Below the pieces are notes generated by a model. The model ran no database searches. It saw only the letters and a list, made by a program, of their open reading frames with translations, and was not told the DNA's origin. A program made the position numbers and the translations under genes. From Rhodospirillaceae bacterium (lineage in GTDB: Bacteria > Pseudomonadota > Alphaproteobacteria > Rhodospirillales > Rhodospirillaceae), in NCBI GenBank assembly GCA_020852595.1, contig JADZAK010000177.1, positions 1 through 64,000 on the forward strand: DNA of 64,000 nt, given 5' to 3'. Of the stretch, positions 55,563-64,000 are shown one piece after another. Position 1 is the stretch's first letter; each line of letters opens with the position of its first letter.

Positions 55563-56301
55563 CGTTCTGTTCGTTCAAGGTCGTGAGCCAGGCGTGAAGG
55601 GCGGCCACCGAAGCAAGGCGGCTGCTGGCGGCGGTGGGCGTGCGGGCGCCGACGATGACGCCGTATCCATTCGTTTGCGACACCGCCACAAAAGCGGATT
55701 CGTCGGTGAGATCGTCGCCCACGAAAACAGGCCGGCGTCCGGCGAAGGGCGGCTCGTTCATATAGGCCGACATGGCGACGGCCTTGCGCACCGAGGCGGG
55801 CTTCAGTTCGACCACCATGTTGCCGTCCAGGCGCTCAAGCTGCCCGTGCGAGGCGGCGGCGCATTCCTCGATGATGGCGCGGGCTTTAGGCCCGAGCCCC
55901 GGCGCGTTGCGGTAGTGCAGCGCGATGCTGACGCCCTTGTCCTCGGCCACGACGCCGGGGTTCGCGCGGCAGAACACCGACAAGGACTCGCGCGCCGGGT
56001 CCAGCGCCTGGGTGGGAATCTCGGCTTGCACGATGTGCCCCAGGGACGTGCGCCGCTCGGCGCCGTGAATACCGGCGACCGCGCGCACGCTTCCTTTGAG
56101 ATGCTCGTCGATCGCTTCGATGGGCCTACCGGTAATAACCGCGACCGCGCCGTTCAGGTGCCAGGCCACTTGCGAAAGCAGCTCGTGCAGGTTTGGCGCG
56201 ACCTCCACTGCATTGGGTGACGGCGCGATCTCAACGAGAGTCCCGTCGAAGTCGAGGAATAGCGCCACGTCGGGCGTGAGCGGAGGCGGCTGAACGTCCA
56301 T
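55543..56301 (-). CDS. otsB: Trehalose-6-phosphate phosphatase
   Basis: 252 residues, HAD superfamily. The nucleophile motif is FLDFDGTLVEIAP with D17 and D19, and the C-terminal metal motif is FVGDDLTDESAF. It removes phosphate from trehalose-6-phosphate made by OtsA. First gene of otsB-GH15-otsA-glk. The leader (56302-56413) carries an inverted repeat GGGCGAA/TTCGCCC at 56348-56365; no clear stress-sigma promoter could be picked by eye. Confidence 0.95.
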   Translation of the reverse strand: MDVQPPPLTPDVALFLDFDGTLVEIAPSPNAVEVAPNLHELLSQVAWHLNGAVAVITGRPIEAIDEHLKGSVRAVAGIHGAERRTSLGHIVQAEIPTQALDPARESLSVFCRANPGVVAEDKGVSIALHYRNAPGLGPKARAIIEECAAASHGQLERLDGNMVVELKPASVRKAVAMSAYMNEPPFAGRRPVFVGDDLTDESAFVAVSQTNGYGVIVGARTPTAASSRLASVAALHAWLTTLNEQNDGRRAS

Positions 56302-56347
56302 ACGGCTCGTATGCTTGTGAGAGGAGTGCGTACATAACGCACCACAG

Positions 56348-56365
56348 GGGCGAATAGGTTCGCCC
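56348..56365. promoter_or_regulatory. Inverted repeat upstream of otsB
   Basis: Perfect 7-bp arms GGGCGAA (56348-56354) and TTCGCCC (56359-56365) with a 4-base spacer, in the leader of the trehalose operon. It could be an operator or a leader hairpin, or end the ubiH transcript. Confidence 0.45.
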
Positions 56366-56413
56366 GCTCTCGCACGAATGAGCCAGTAGGGATTCCCGTA
56401 TTAAGGGCGCGAG

Positions 56414-57649
56414 TTACAAAGGCGCGCGCATCAAGCGCGGCAGATCGCCGGTCGTGCCCATGGCGTGGCGCATGAAGACGCGCTTCAAGGCCGGGATGCG
56501 ATTGACGAGCGCGAGACCCACATCGCGCGCGGCTTTGATCGGCGCGACGTCGTTCGAGAACAGGCGAGTCAAAACGTCTGTTACACCAGCCATCATCATA
56601 TTGTCGGCGCGGCGCCACCGCTCATACCGGCCCAGCACATCCGGATTGGCGATATCCAGGCCGAGCCGCCTCGCATCCACGATCGCTTCGGTCAGCGCCG
56701 CGACATCGCGGTAACCCAAATTGACGCCTTGGCCGGCGATGGGATGGATGCCGTGCGCGGCATCGCCCACGAGAACGAGCCGGCCCTTGGTATAAGTGTG
56801 TGCGAACTGCAAGCTGAGCGGGTAGCTGAAGCGTGGGCCGATCAGGGACAGGCGGCCGAGGAAGCCACCCACGCGTTCGTCGATCTCCGCCAGAAAATGG
56901 GCGTCATTCAGGGCCAGATATGCGCTCACGGACTCGGCCCGTTCGGTCCACACCAGCGATGAGCGGTGGACGCCCGCGTCGTCCGGCAGCGGCAGGATCG
57001 CGAACGGCCCCGCCGGCAGGAAGCGCTCATGCGCGATACCGTTGTGTGGTTTCTCGTGGCCGATGGTGGCGACGATGGCGACTTGCGAATAGCTCCACCC
57101 GGTCAATTTGATGCCGGCGGCTTCGCGCAGCTTCGATTGACGTCCCTCGGCCGTGACGACGAGCGACGCGCGGATCTCACGGCCGTCGCTCAAGTGCAAG
57201 GTGGCGGCGTCACTGCTCTCGCTCATATGCGAGATGCCCGCGGGCGCGATCAGCCGCAGCGTGCTTTCCAATTCCTTCATGCGCGCGAAGGTCGCCATGC
57301 GCAGGTGGCGATTTTCAGCCATGTTGCCCAGGAACTCATCGCCGACGTCGGTATAGGCATAATGCAGAAACAGCGGCGCATCGCCGTCGGAAACGCGGAT
57401 TTCGCGAATGGGCTCGCTGTGGCCGGTCAGGTGCGGCCAAACCCCGATGGCGGACAGCAGGCGCTGTCCACCGGCCGCCACCGCCGAAGCCCTTCCGTCG
57501 AATCGTCCTTCCGTCATCGCGCCGGGATCGAACTGGTCGACCAGGACGGTTTTCACCCCGTGGCTGGCCAGGGCACAGCCGAGGGTCCCGCCCACAAGGC
57601 CGGCCCCCACGATCGCAACGTCCACATGCTCCCAGCCGGAGTTGGCCAT
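56414..57649 (-). CDS. UbiH/UbiF/Coq6-family FAD monooxygenase
   Basis: 411 residues from the ATG at 57649 (MANSGWEHVDVAIVG); the frame is open further upstream but runs over the tRNA. FAD motifs are VAIVGAGLVGGTLGCAL, the DG-type segment in the middle, and GDAAHGIHPIAGQGVNLGYRD. The family hydroxylates the ubiquinone ring at different positions; which position cannot be told from sequence alone. Same strand as otsB, 112 bases upstream of it. Confidence 0.9.
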   Translation of the reverse strand: MANSGWEHVDVAIVGAGLVGGTLGCALASHGVKTVLVDQFDPGAMTEGRFDGRASAVAAGGQRLLSAIGVWPHLTGHSEPIREIRVSDGDAPLFLHYAYTDVGDEFLGNMAENRHLRMATFARMKELESTLRLIAPAGISHMSESSDAATLHLSDGREIRASLVVTAEGRQSKLREAAGIKLTGWSYSQVAIVATIGHEKPHNGIAHERFLPAGPFAILPLPDDAGVHRSSLVWTERAESVSAYLALNDAHFLAEIDERVGGFLGRLSLIGPRFSYPLSLQFAHTYTKGRLVLVGDAAHGIHPIAGQGVNLGYRDVAALTEAIVDARRLGLDIANPDVLGRYERWRRADNMMMAGVTDVLTRLFSNDVAPIKAARDVGLALVNRIPALKRVFMRHAMGTTGDLPRLMRAPL

Positions 57650-57710
57650 CGGAACCCTCAGATTCTTTAGCAGGAACTTCTGTTCATACGCCTTAGCTAG
57701 GCCGCGCGCA

Positions 57711-57734
57711 GCAAAAAGTGGGTCCGGTTTTTGC
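57711..57734. repeat. AAAAAGTGG/CCGGTTTTT palindrome, copy 3
   Basis: GCAAAAA (57711-57717) and TTTTTGC (57728-57734) with core GTGGGTCCGG. It shares the core of the copies at 1298 and 24755 but has only short outer pairing (GCGC). It lies in the ubiH upstream region. Confidence 0.75.
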
Positions 57735-57749
57735 GCTATTAAAAAGGCG

Positions 57750-57778
57750 CCGGATTCGAACAAGTGGCTCGAATCCGG
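57750..57778. other. Inverted repeat upstream of ubiH and tRNA-Thr
   Basis: Perfect 10-bp arms CCGGATTCGA (57750-57759) and TCGAATCCGG (57769-57778) around ACAAGTGGC. It adjoins repeat copy 3 and may be its outer arm or an operator. Confidence 0.6.
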
Positions 57779-57814
57779 GGGATTTTTCAAAGCTTTCACC
57801 CCCGGTTGGAACCC

Positions 57815-57843
57815 TTGCGTCCGGGGGGCGAAACACATATTGT
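57815..57843 (+). promoter_or_regulatory. Promoter of tRNA-Thr
   Basis: TTGCGT (57815-57820) and TATTGT (57838-57843) are 17 bases apart, about 37 bases before the tRNA. Confidence 0.5.
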
Positions 57844-57880
57844 CCCGCCGCCCTGACCGGGTGGCTTCATCCGGTCCCGT

Positions 57881-57955
57881 GCCGACGTAGCTCAGGGGTA
57901 GAGCAACTGATTCGTAATCAGTAGGCCCGCGGTTCAATTCCGCGCGTCGGCACCA
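57881..57955 (+). tRNA. tRNA-Thr (anticodon CGT)
   Basis: A 75-base cloverleaf with encoded CCA. Acceptor GCCGACG pairs with CGTCGGC. Anticodon stem ACTGA/TCAGT with loop TTCGTAA puts CGT at 57913-57915, reading ACG. The T arm has GGTTCAATTCC. A hairpin follows directly. Confidence 0.97.
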
Positions 57956-57976
57956 TTTTCCGCTCCGCGGAAAATG
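57954..57976 (+). terminator. Hairpin at the end of tRNA-Thr
   Basis: CATTTTCCGC (57954-57963) and GCGGAAAATG (57967-57976) form a perfect 10-bp stem with a TCC loop, starting within the CCA. There is no T-run; it may terminate or guide 3' processing. The rest of 57977-58101 shows no gene. Confidence 0.55.
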
Positions 57977-58101
57977 CCCCGGAGGAGGAGAGGGGAAGGC
58001 CCGGCTGAGATTGGTGGACCTGACGAACGACTCCTTCCCTCGATATTTCCCGACTTTAAGCGAGCGGCTCCGCCGCTGAGTGTTTTTTAAGAACAGGTAG
58101 C

Positions 58102-58650
58102 ATGGACATTTCAAAGATATCGGCAGGACCGAATCCTCCCGACGACATCCACGTTCTCATCGAAATCCCGCAGGGCGGTTATCCGGTGAAGTACGAACTG
58201 GATAAGGACTCGGGCGCGCTCTTCGTCGACCGCTTCTTGCACACGGCCATGCAATATCCGGCCAACTATGGTTTCATTCCGCACACATTGTCGGGTGACG
58301 GCGACCCGTGCGACGTGCTCGTCGTCAGCCACACGCCCGTGGTCCCCGGCGCGGTCATCCGCTGCCGCCCCATCGGCGCGCTGCTCATGAAGGACGAAGC
58401 CGGCCCGGACGAAAAGCTCATCGCGGTCCCGGTGGACCGCCTGCATCCGTTCTACACCGGCGTTGAAACTTACGCCGATCTGCCGCCGATCCTCACCGAA
58501 CAGATCGCGCACTTCTTCCAGCACTATAAGGATCTGGAAAAGGGCAAGTGGGTGACCATCGTGGAATGGGTCGGCCCGGACGCCGCGCGTAAATTGATCC
58601 GCGACGGCCTCGCCCTCGCCGAGGAAGCCAAGAAGAAGGGCGCGAAGTAA
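58102..58650 (+). CDS. ppa: Inorganic pyrophosphatase
   Basis: 182 residues, family I soluble pyrophosphatase. It hydrolyses pyrophosphate and so drives biosynthetic reactions. The metal-binding signature is [10 protein letters not shown] (66-75), with the upstream E-I-P and K-Y-E-x-D motifs ([19 protein letters not shown]). AGG precedes the ATG at a short distance. Single gene between tRNA-Thr and a strong terminator. Confidence 0.97.
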   Translation: MDISKISAGPNPPDDIHVLIEIPQGGYPVKYELDKDSGALFVDRFLHTAMQYPANYGFIPHTLSGDGDPCDVLVVSHTPVVPGAVIRCRPIGALLMKDEAGPDEKLIAVPVDRLHPFYTGVETYADLPPILTEQIAHFFQHYKDLEKGKWVTIVEWVGPDAARKLIRDGLALAEEAKKKGAK

Positions 58651-58736
58651 GGTCTGCGTTACGCACAGGTTCCAAATACGTAATCCCCGCGTGACGCCTG
58701 GAGCTTCTACGCACGCGCGCTAGAAAATCAGCACAT

Positions 58737-58769
58737 AAAAAAGCCCGGGTGTTTCCACCCGGGCTTTTT
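58737..58769. terminator. Bidirectional terminator between ppa and Bax1-I gene
   Basis: GCCCGGGTG (58743-58751) and CACCCGGGC (58756-58764) with loop TTTC, preceded by six A and followed by five T. It can end both convergent transcripts. Confidence 0.92.
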
Positions 58770-58787
58770 CGTTCGAACTCTCTGTCT

Positions 58788-59537
58788 TTAGTCTCTGCGC
58801 TGTCCGAGGACCTGCAGCAGGAACTGGAACAGGTTGATGAAGTCCAGATAGAGCGTCACCGCGCCCATGATCGCGGCGTGTTCGGCAAAGCCGGTGCCGC
58901 CGACATGGAAGTAGGTGTTCTTGATCTGCTGGGTGTTGAACGCCGTCAGACCCGCGAACACCAGCACGCCGACCGCCGAGATGATGAAGTGCATCATCGT
59001 GCTCTGCATGAAGATGTTCACGATGCTCGCGATCAGGAGGCCGACGAGGCCCATGATCAGGAACGTGCCGAAGGCCGACAGATTGCGCTGCGTGGTGTAG
59101 CCGTACAGCGAGAGGCTGGCGAAGGCGATGGCGGTGATGAAGAACACGCGCATCACGCTCACGCCGGTGTAGACCATCAGAATGGTCGACAAGCCGACGC
59201 CCATGGTGCCCACGAACGCCCAGTACAGGATCTGCAGAGTCGAAGCCTTCATGCGCTGTGCGCCGAACTGCATGGCGAGCAGGATGCCGATCGGGCCGAA
59301 CACGGCCAAGAGACCGAGACCGGTGTAACCCGGGCGGCCGGTTTCGGTGGCGCGGAAGAAGAGCTCCGAGAGGCTGCTGTTGTTCACCAGCAGCGCGACG
59401 ATGCCCGACAGGAACAGGCCGGAGGCCATGTAGTTGTAGACCCGCAGCATGTACTGGCGCAGGCCGACGTCGATCTGGGCGGCGTCCGCCGTCCCAACGC
59501 CGGCGCCATAAACCCTGCGATCAGCTTCAGTAGCCAT
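58788..59537 (-). CDS. Bax inhibitor-1/YccA family membrane protein
   Basis: 249 residues with seven predicted membrane helices, typical of the Bax1-I family. The N-terminus (DVGLRQYMLRVYNYMASGLFLSGIVALLV) and the end (LYLDFINLFQFLLQVLG with RRD) are conserved features. Bacterial members are proposed pH-sensitive calcium leak channels or, as in YccA, modulators of FtsH. GAGG lies before the ATG. Single gene, ending at the bidirectional terminator. Confidence 0.94.
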   Translation of the reverse strand: MATEADRRVYGAGVGTADAAQIDVGLRQYMLRVYNYMASGLFLSGIVALLVNNSSLSELFFRATETGRPGYTGLGLLAVFGPIGILLAMQFGAQRMKASTLQILYWAFVGTMGVGLSTILMVYTGVSVMRVFFITAIAFASLSLYGYTTQRNLSAFGTFLIMGLVGLLIASIVNIFMQSTMMHFIISAVGVLVFAGLTAFNTQQIKNTYFHVGGTGFAEHAAIMGAVTLYLDFINLFQFLLQVLGQRRD

Positions 59538-59692
59538 TTTTCGTCCTCACGAATGAAATCAGTGCCCCCACAACGGCCGGGAGCTCGCTCTATATTGGGG
59601 GAGATGGGGCCCCCTGCAACCGAAATCGGGTAATGCCGACGAAAGTTTAATGCCGGAACGGGCGGAAAAAGCTCTTTTGTTACAGGATGTTA

Positions 59693-62239
59693 CTATTCAT
59701 TACGTAACAGGGGCGCCGCCTTGACGCCCATCGCCCGCCAGGTGCCGGTGAAACCGGCGAAAAGCGTGACCCCGATGCACGCCGCGATGACCGTCGCGAT
59801 GACCGTCAGATCGAGCGACCATTTGATTTCCATCAGTTCGTGAACCACCCCGAAGGCGGCCAATCCGCCGACCACGGCCGCGATCAGGCCGGTGGCCAGA
59901 CCCAGCAGCAGGTATTCGAACACGAAGGCTTTGAGGACGTCGGCCCGCGTGGCGCCAAGCACCTTCAGCACCACGGATTCATAGATGCGCCGGGAATGAC
60001 CGGCGGCAATCGCGCCCGCCAGCACCAGCGCGCCGGCGACCAATGCGACGCCGGCGGTGAGACGCACGGCGATGCTTAAAGTTGCGAGCACGTTCTTCAA
60101 GGTCTCGAGCGCCGCGCGCACTTGAACCACCGTGACGTTCGGCAGCGCATTGAGAACCGCGGTCTCGATCTTCTCTTCGGTGCCGGGGTCGGTGTTCGCG
60201 GTGGCCAGGAACATGGCCGGCGCGCCGCGCAAGGCGTTGGGGGACAGGATGATGCCGAAGTTCATGGCGCCCGACTGCCAGCTGATATCGCGCAGGCTCG
60301 CGATCTTCGCCGTCACATCGCGCCCCAGGACTTGAACCGTGATCGTATCCCCGAGTTTCAGGTCGCCCGCTTCAGCGCCGCTCGCGTCGATGGACGCCAG
60401 GAATTCGCCTTCGTAGCCGGCGGGCCACCATTCGCCGGCGGCGAGGCGCGCGTTCTCCGGCAGCGCCTCGGAATAGGTGATGCCGCGATCGCCGCGCAGC
60501 AGCCAGCTTTCGCCGTGCGTCTTCATATACTCTTCGGACGGAATCCCGTTCACCTGCGTCACGCGCGCGCGGATCATCGCCGCCGTCAGCACCTTGTTCA
60601 CGCCCGGCATGTCCGTGACGATCTTGCGGAACTCTTCTTCCTGATTCGGCTGGATATCGACGAAGAACATGCTCGGCGCATCGCTCGGCAAGCCATCGGC
60701 CAGCTGTTTGTTGAGATTGGATTCGAGCAGCGCGATGGCCACCAGCACGGAAAGCCCCAAGCCTAAGGACAGGACCACCGACATCGTCGGCGAACCGGGG
60801 CGATAGAGATTGGCGAAGGCGAGACGCAAGCTCGGGCGGCCGGCCGTCGGGCTGTTGCGGCCTTGGGTCATGCGCGCCGCGAAACGCATCACGCCGCGCG
60901 CGGCGAAACTGAACAGCACCATGGCGACGGCGGAGCCGCCGACAAACGCTGCCGCGTACATCTTGCGTTCGGCGGTGGCGATGGTGAAGGCCGCCAGCGC
61001 AAGGCCGACCAGCACGATGGCGGCCATGTATTTGCCGCGCGGCCAGCGGCCTTCGTCGGCCAGCACGTTGCGGAACAGCGCGACGGGCGGGATGTCGCGG
61101 GCGCGCGCCAGCGGCCACAAGGCGAACAGCGCGGCGGTCAGGATGCCGAACACGCCCGCTTGCAGCAGCGCCGAGGGATAAAGGCCGAACTTCGCGGCCA
61201 CCGGCAACGCATCGCCGAGGGCCTGCGCCGCGCCGAAGGGAATCAGCGCGCCGATCAGAAGGCCGATGACGATGCCGACGGCCGCCAGGAAGGAAAGTTG
61301 AATCAGATAGATCGCGAAGATGGTGTCGGCCGGCGCGCCCAGGCACTTCAGCGTGGCGATGGTGTTGAGGCGGCCCAAGAGATGCGCGCGCACGGCATTC
61401 GCAACACCAATGCCGCCCGTCAGTAGCGCCGTCAGGCCGACAAGAGTCAGGAACAAAGTCACGTTATCAAGGAAGCGGTCGAGGCCCGCCGCCGCGCGGT
61501 CGAGGCCGCGGATCCGCCAGCCGGCGTTGGGGAACTGCGCTTCCAGACCGGCGCGCACGGCGTCCGCCGTTTTGCTCCCCGTCACGCGGATATTGTATTC
61601 GTGCTCGATCAGGCTGCCCGGCTGGACGAGTTGTGTCGCCGCCAGCGCTTCGTGCGAGATCAGCACGCGCGGACCGATGGTGGTGAAGCTGATGGAACGG
61701 TCCGGCTCATGGGTGATGGTGGCGCGGATCTGGAACGCGGCTTCGCCGATCTTGATGACATCGCCGACATTCACCTTCAGGCGCGCCATCAGCGCGGGCT
61801 CGATGGCCGCGCCGAACAGGCCGTCTTTTTCCGCCAGCGCTTCGCCAAGCGGCAGGACCGGCGCCAAGGTCAACTCGCCGTACAGCGGATAGAGACCGTC
61901 GACGGCTTTGAGTTCGATCAGCCCGCGGCTGCCGACTTCACCGGCCTCGTTCTCGACCCTCGCCATGGAGCGCATCTGGGTCAGGTGAGTCACGTCGCCG
62001 CCGGCCTGGAGCGCGGCGAGCTGTTCATCGGTGGCGACGGTGGTGTCGTTGTCGATCTGTAGATCGCCGCCTAACAGAGGCCTTGCATCCGCCTGGATGC
62101 CCGCTTTCACCGATTGATTGAGCGAGGCCGCGCCCGCGATCGCCGCCACACCGATGACGATGCAGGCGAGGAAGATGCGGAAACCGCGCATGCCGCCGCG
62201 CAGTTCCCGAAGGGCGAAGCGGAAGGCGATTGACGACAT
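59693..62239 (-). CDS. FtsX-family ABC permease, YbbP-type
   Basis: 848 residues. N-terminal helix (about 20-42), a large periplasmic region, a central cluster of helices, a second periplasmic region and a C-terminal FtsX domain of three helices: about ten membrane segments, the two-half layout of YbbP. FALRELRGGMRGFRIFLACIVIG is the usual start. It is six bases downstream of the ATPase gene. In E. coli ybbAP lies divergent from tesA, as here. The exported substrate is not known. Confidence 0.92.
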   Translation of the reverse strand: MSSIAFRFALRELRGGMRGFRIFLACIVIGVAAIAGAASLNQSVKAGIQADARPLLGGDLQIDNDTTVATDEQLAALQAGGDVTHLTQMRSMARVENEAGEVGSRGLIELKAVDGLYPLYGELTLAPVLPLGEALAEKDGLFGAAIEPALMARLKVNVGDVIKIGEAAFQIRATITHEPDRSISFTTIGPRVLISHEALAATQLVQPGSLIEHEYNIRVTGSKTADAVRAGLEAQFPNAGWRIRGLDRAAAGLDRFLDNVTLFLTLVGLTALLTGGIGVANAVRAHLLGRLNTIATLKCLGAPADTIFAIYLIQLSFLAAVGIVIGLLIGALIPFGAAQALGDALPVAAKFGLYPSALLQAGVFGILTAALFALWPLARARDIPPVALFRNVLADEGRWPRGKYMAAIVLVGLALAAFTIATAERKMYAAAFVGGSAVAMVLFSFAARGVMRFAARMTQGRNSPTAGRPSLRLAFANLYRPGSPTMSVVLSLGLGLSVLVAIALLESNLNKQLADGLPSDAPSMFFVDIQPNQEEEFRKIVTDMPGVNKVLTAAMIRARVTQVNGIPSEEYMKTHGESWLLRGDRGITYSEALPENARLAAGEWWPAGYEGEFLASIDASGAEAGDLKLGDTITVQVLGRDVTAKIASLRDISWQSGAMNFGIILSPNALRGAPAMFLATANTDPGTEEKIETAVLNALPNVTVVQVRAALETLKNVLATLSIAVRLTAGVALVAGALVLAGAIAAGHSRRIYESVVLKVLGATRADVLKAFVFEYLLLGLATGLIAAVVGGLAAFGVVHELMEIKWSLDLTVIATVIAACIGVTLFAGFTGTWRAMGVKAAPLLRNE

Positions 62240-62245
62240 GTGGCG

Positions 62246-63007
62246 TTACTCCGAAAGCGCGGCGCGGGTGGCCGGCAAGCCTTCGCCGGTGATGAGGCCG
62301 TCGGCGATGCGCGCGATACGGTCACATTTCTGCGCGAGGCCCATGTCGTGGGTGATGAGCACCAAGGTGGTGCCGGTCTTGTCGTGCAGATCGAACAGAA
62401 GATCGATGATGTGATGGCCCGTGGCGCCGTCCAGGTTTCCGGTCGGTTCGTCGGCCAGCAGGATCTTGGGCTTCACGGCGAAGGCGCGCGCCAGCGCGAC
62501 GCGTTGCTGCTCGCCGCCCGAAAGCTGACCGGGATAGTGATCGAGGCGATGGCCGAGCCCGACGTCGCGCAGATGCCGTTCGGCGATGTCGAACGCATCT
62601 TTGCGGCCCGCGAACTCCAGCGGAACCGCCACGTTCTCCAGCGCGTTCATGGTCGGGATCAGATGAAAAGATTGAAAGACGATGCCGATGTTGTCGCGCC
62701 GGAACAGCGCGAGCTTATCTTCATCCATGGCCGCATAGTCGGTACCGGCGATTTTCACGGCGCCCGACGAGATGCGCTCGAGCCCGGCGATGATCATCAG
62801 CATGGTGGTCTTGCCGGAGCCCGAAGGCCCGACGACTCCAAGCGCGGTGCCGTGCGTGACGTTGAGATCGATGCCCCGCAGAATATTGACCGGTCCCGCG
62901 GGCCCCGCCAAAGTGAGGTGCACGTTGTTCAGCGCGATCGCCGGAACGTCCGAGGACGCGCGCTCCAGACTCGTTTTCATATTGGCGGCGGGAATGGATT
63001 GGGTCAT
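62246..63007 (-). CDS. ABC transporter ATPase, YbbA-type
   Basis: 253 residues. Walker [10 protein letters not shown] (60-68), Q-loop [17 protein letters not shown], signature [14 protein letters not shown], Walker [13 protein letters not shown] and switch His in LITHDM. It belongs to the LolD/MacB/YbbA group that works with FtsX-type permeases. It partners the downstream gene. The start at 63007 is provisional: an ATG nine codons on is also possible and neither has a clear ribosome site. Confidence 0.92.
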   Translation of the reverse strand: MTQSIPAANMKTSLERASSDVPAIALNNVHLTLAGPAGPVNILRGIDLNVTHGTALGVVGPSGSGKTTMLMIIAGLERISSGAVKIAGTDYAAMDEDKLALFRRDNIGIVFQSFHLIPTMNALENVAVPLEFAGRKDAFDIAERHLRDVGLGHRLDHYPGQLSGGEQQRVALARAFAVKPKILLADEPTGNLDGATGHHIIDLLFDLHDKTGTTLVLITHDMGLAQKCDRIARIADGLITGEGLPATRAALSE

Positions 63008-63040
63008 GTAAACCGGGTGTTTGTGTGCGCTTTCATTATC

Positions 63041-63056
63041 ATGCGCGCGCGCGCAT
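63041..63056. other. Alternating purine-pyrimidine palindrome in divergent promoter region
   Basis: ATGCGCGCGCGCGCAT is perfectly palindromic and strictly alternating, between the divergent ABC ATPase and tesA genes. Such tracts can adopt Z-DNA under supercoiling; any regulatory role is conjecture. Confidence 0.55.
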
Positions 63057-63112
63057 TGTCAGCCTCGGGAACGGTGATCGCATTGTTGTTGTTACACAAA
63101 GGATACCTTCGC

Positions 63113-63775
63113 GTGAGAAAGATCCTCTGTTTCCTTTTCATGATGCTCACCTTCGGAGCCGCCCCTGAGCGTGCTACTTGGGCGGCGGCGTCCGGTTCGG
63201 CAAGTGGGCAGGTTCGTATTCTTGCGCTCGGCGACAGCCTCACCGCCGGATATGGATTGACCGATCTTAAGGATTCTTTCCCGCAGCAGCTTGAAGCGGC
63301 GCTGAAAGCCAAGGGGTATAACGTCGCCGTTATCCAGGGCGGCGTCTCGGGCGACACCACCACCGGCGGCCGCTCGCGCCTCGACTGGGTGCTCGGTGAA
63401 AAGCCGGATGCCGTCATTGTCGCCCTCGGCGGCAACGACGCCCTGCGCGCCGTCGATCCCGCGGTGACTCTCCAAAGCATGGACGCCATCGTGAAGCGCA
63501 TCAAAAAGGACAATCTGCCGGTGCTCGTCGCCGGCATGATGGCGCCGCCCAATCTCGGCAAGGACTATGGCGACCGGTTCAACGCCGTATTCCCCAAAGT
63601 CGCGAAAGATAATGACGCGCTGCTTTATCCCTTCTTCCTCGACGGCGTCGCCGGCATCCTGACCCTCAATCAGCCGGACCGCATTCACCCGACCCCGGAT
63701 GGTGTGAAGGTGATGGTGAAGGGCATTCTGCCGTCCGTCGAAAAACTCATCGCCCAAGCCTCCGCCAAGAAGTGA
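63113..63775 (+). CDS. tesA: TesA-type SGNH lysophospholipase/thioesterase/arylesterase
   Basis: 220 residues from a GTG at 63113 with AAAGGA (63098-63103) nine bases upstream; the frame is open much further back but overlaps the divergent ABC gene. A signal peptide (MRKILCFLFMMLTFGAAPERATWAAA) sends it to the periplasm. SGNH blocks are GDSLTAGYG with Ser42, the Gly in GGVSGDTT, GGNDALR and D189-x-x-H192 in PDRIHPTPDG. It hydrolyses acyl esters or acyl-CoA-type thioesters. Divergent from the ybbAP-type pair as in other Proteobacteria. Confidence 0.94.
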   Translation: MRKILCFLFMMLTFGAAPERATWAAASGSASGQVRILALGDSLTAGYGLTDLKDSFPQQLEAALKAKGYNVAVIQGGVSGDTTTGGRSRLDWVLGEKPDAVIVALGGNDALRAVDPAVTLQSMDAIVKRIKKDNLPVLVAGMMAPPNLGKDYGDRFNAVFPKVAKDNDALLYPFFLDGVAGILTLNQPDRIHPTPDGVKVMVKGILPSVEKLIAQASAKK

Positions 63776-63781
63776 CCCAAG

Positions 63782-64000
63782 TTGCGTTTGTTCGCCGCTC
63801 TCTCGCTGCCGGACGGCATCGTCGCGCGCATCAACATGATGTGCAGCGGCATCCCCGGCGCGCGCTGGGTGGAGCCGGAGAACCTGCACATCACCTTGCG
63901 TTTTATCGGCGAGGTCGATGAACCCACCGCCGAGGAGATCAACTTCAATCTCTCCCATATCGAAGCGCCCGCCTTCGATCTCGAGCTTCAGGGCCTCAAC
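63782..64000 (+). CDS. thpR: RNA 2',3'-cyclic phosphodiesterase ThpR, 3' end outside window
   Basis: The first 73 residues are visible from a TTG six bases after the tesA stop (RLFAALSLPDGIVARIN). WVEPENLHITLRFIGEV contains the first HxTx catalytic motif (HITL) of the 2H phosphoesterase fold. The family opens 2',3'-cyclic phosphates and shows 2'-5' RNA ligase activity in vitro. The second HxTx motif is beyond the window. Probably co-transcribed with tesA. Confidence 0.9.
   Translation, partial: MRLFAALSLPDGIVARINMMCSGIPGARWVEPENLHITLRFIGEVDEPTAEEINFNLSHIEAPAFDLELQGLN

Noticed and set aside
56370..56400. A stress-sigma (EcfG-type) promoter before otsB
   Set aside because: GGAAT and CGTG occur on the minus strand at nearly the right spacing, but both boxes deviate from GGAAC and CGTT, so I could not support it.
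57650..58114. A 155-codon N-terminal extension of the UbiH-like gene
   Set aside because: It would run antisense through tRNA-Thr and its hairpin, and the FAD motif begins normally just after the ATG at 57649.
62240..63112. A long N-terminal extension of TesA
   Set aside because: It is antisense to the ABC ATPase. The GTG at 63113 has a good ribosome site and yields a proper signal peptide.

Overview
This 64 kb window is from a high-G+C, Gram-negative chromosome, very probably an alphaproteobacterium. Evidence for this is the dnaK-dnaJ-dapB-nth order, a roughly 1,600-residue NAD-glutamate dehydrogenase, a TauE permease coupled to an Alph_Pro_TM-type protein, and a diderm lipid-export ABC transporter. 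I cannot name the genus. Genes are densely packed. Many neighbours share ATGA or TAATG stop/start overlaps, and two convergent pairs share a 4-base palindrome (TTAA, CTAG) as stop codons on both strands.

Layout. 1-8 kb: dnaK (5' end missing), dnaJ, dapB, nth, a bactofilin, a PfkB/adenosine-kinase-type kinase and typA. 8-22.7 kb: an AmpG-like permease, an orphan PhoR-type kinase, maeB, mutS, a small membrane protein, glnD, murJ and trpS. 22.7-29 kb (minus strand): gmd-fcl-tauE-Alph_Pro_TM-uspA, then nfu-nitroreductase-DUF4287-like protein. 29-41 kb is rich in envelope sugar genes: a PglD/NeuD acyltransferase, a CapD/PglF dehydratase, purH, then a coupled aminotransferase/Gfo-Idh oxidoreductase/MFS cluster divergent from an MsbA-like exporter fused in operon to a TPR-GT41 glycosyltransferase. 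41-46.7 kb: the giant glutamate dehydrogenase and an enoyl-CoA hydratase. 46.7-49.0 kb: a compact hipBA cassette bounded by a 21-bp direct repeat of the tRNA-Gly 3' end. 49.3-51.4 kb: CnoX-like thioredoxin, LON-domain protein, Trm112-like protein and DUF971 protein in one tight operon. 51.4-56.3 kb: an otsB-GH15-otsA-glk operon for making and possibly reusing trehalose. 56.4-64 kb: a UbiH-family hydroxylase, tRNA-Thr, ppa, a Bax1-I protein, a ybbAP-type ABC system divergent from tesA, and the start of thpR.

Most of the window is core housekeeping. The accessory signal is concentrated in the tRNA-Gly hipBA island, which has clear att-like boundaries, an AT-rich operator region and no integrase. 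Two families of small dispersed palindromes also stand out: an AAAAAGTGG...ACCGGTTTTT family with three copies, one of them sandwiched in a duplication of the uspA 3' end, and a GGGGTCAGA/TCTGACCCC family with two copies, one of which supplies the end of an MFS gene. The gnnA/gnnB-like pair next to an msbA-like gene suggests, without proving, a lipid A with 2,3-diamino sugar.
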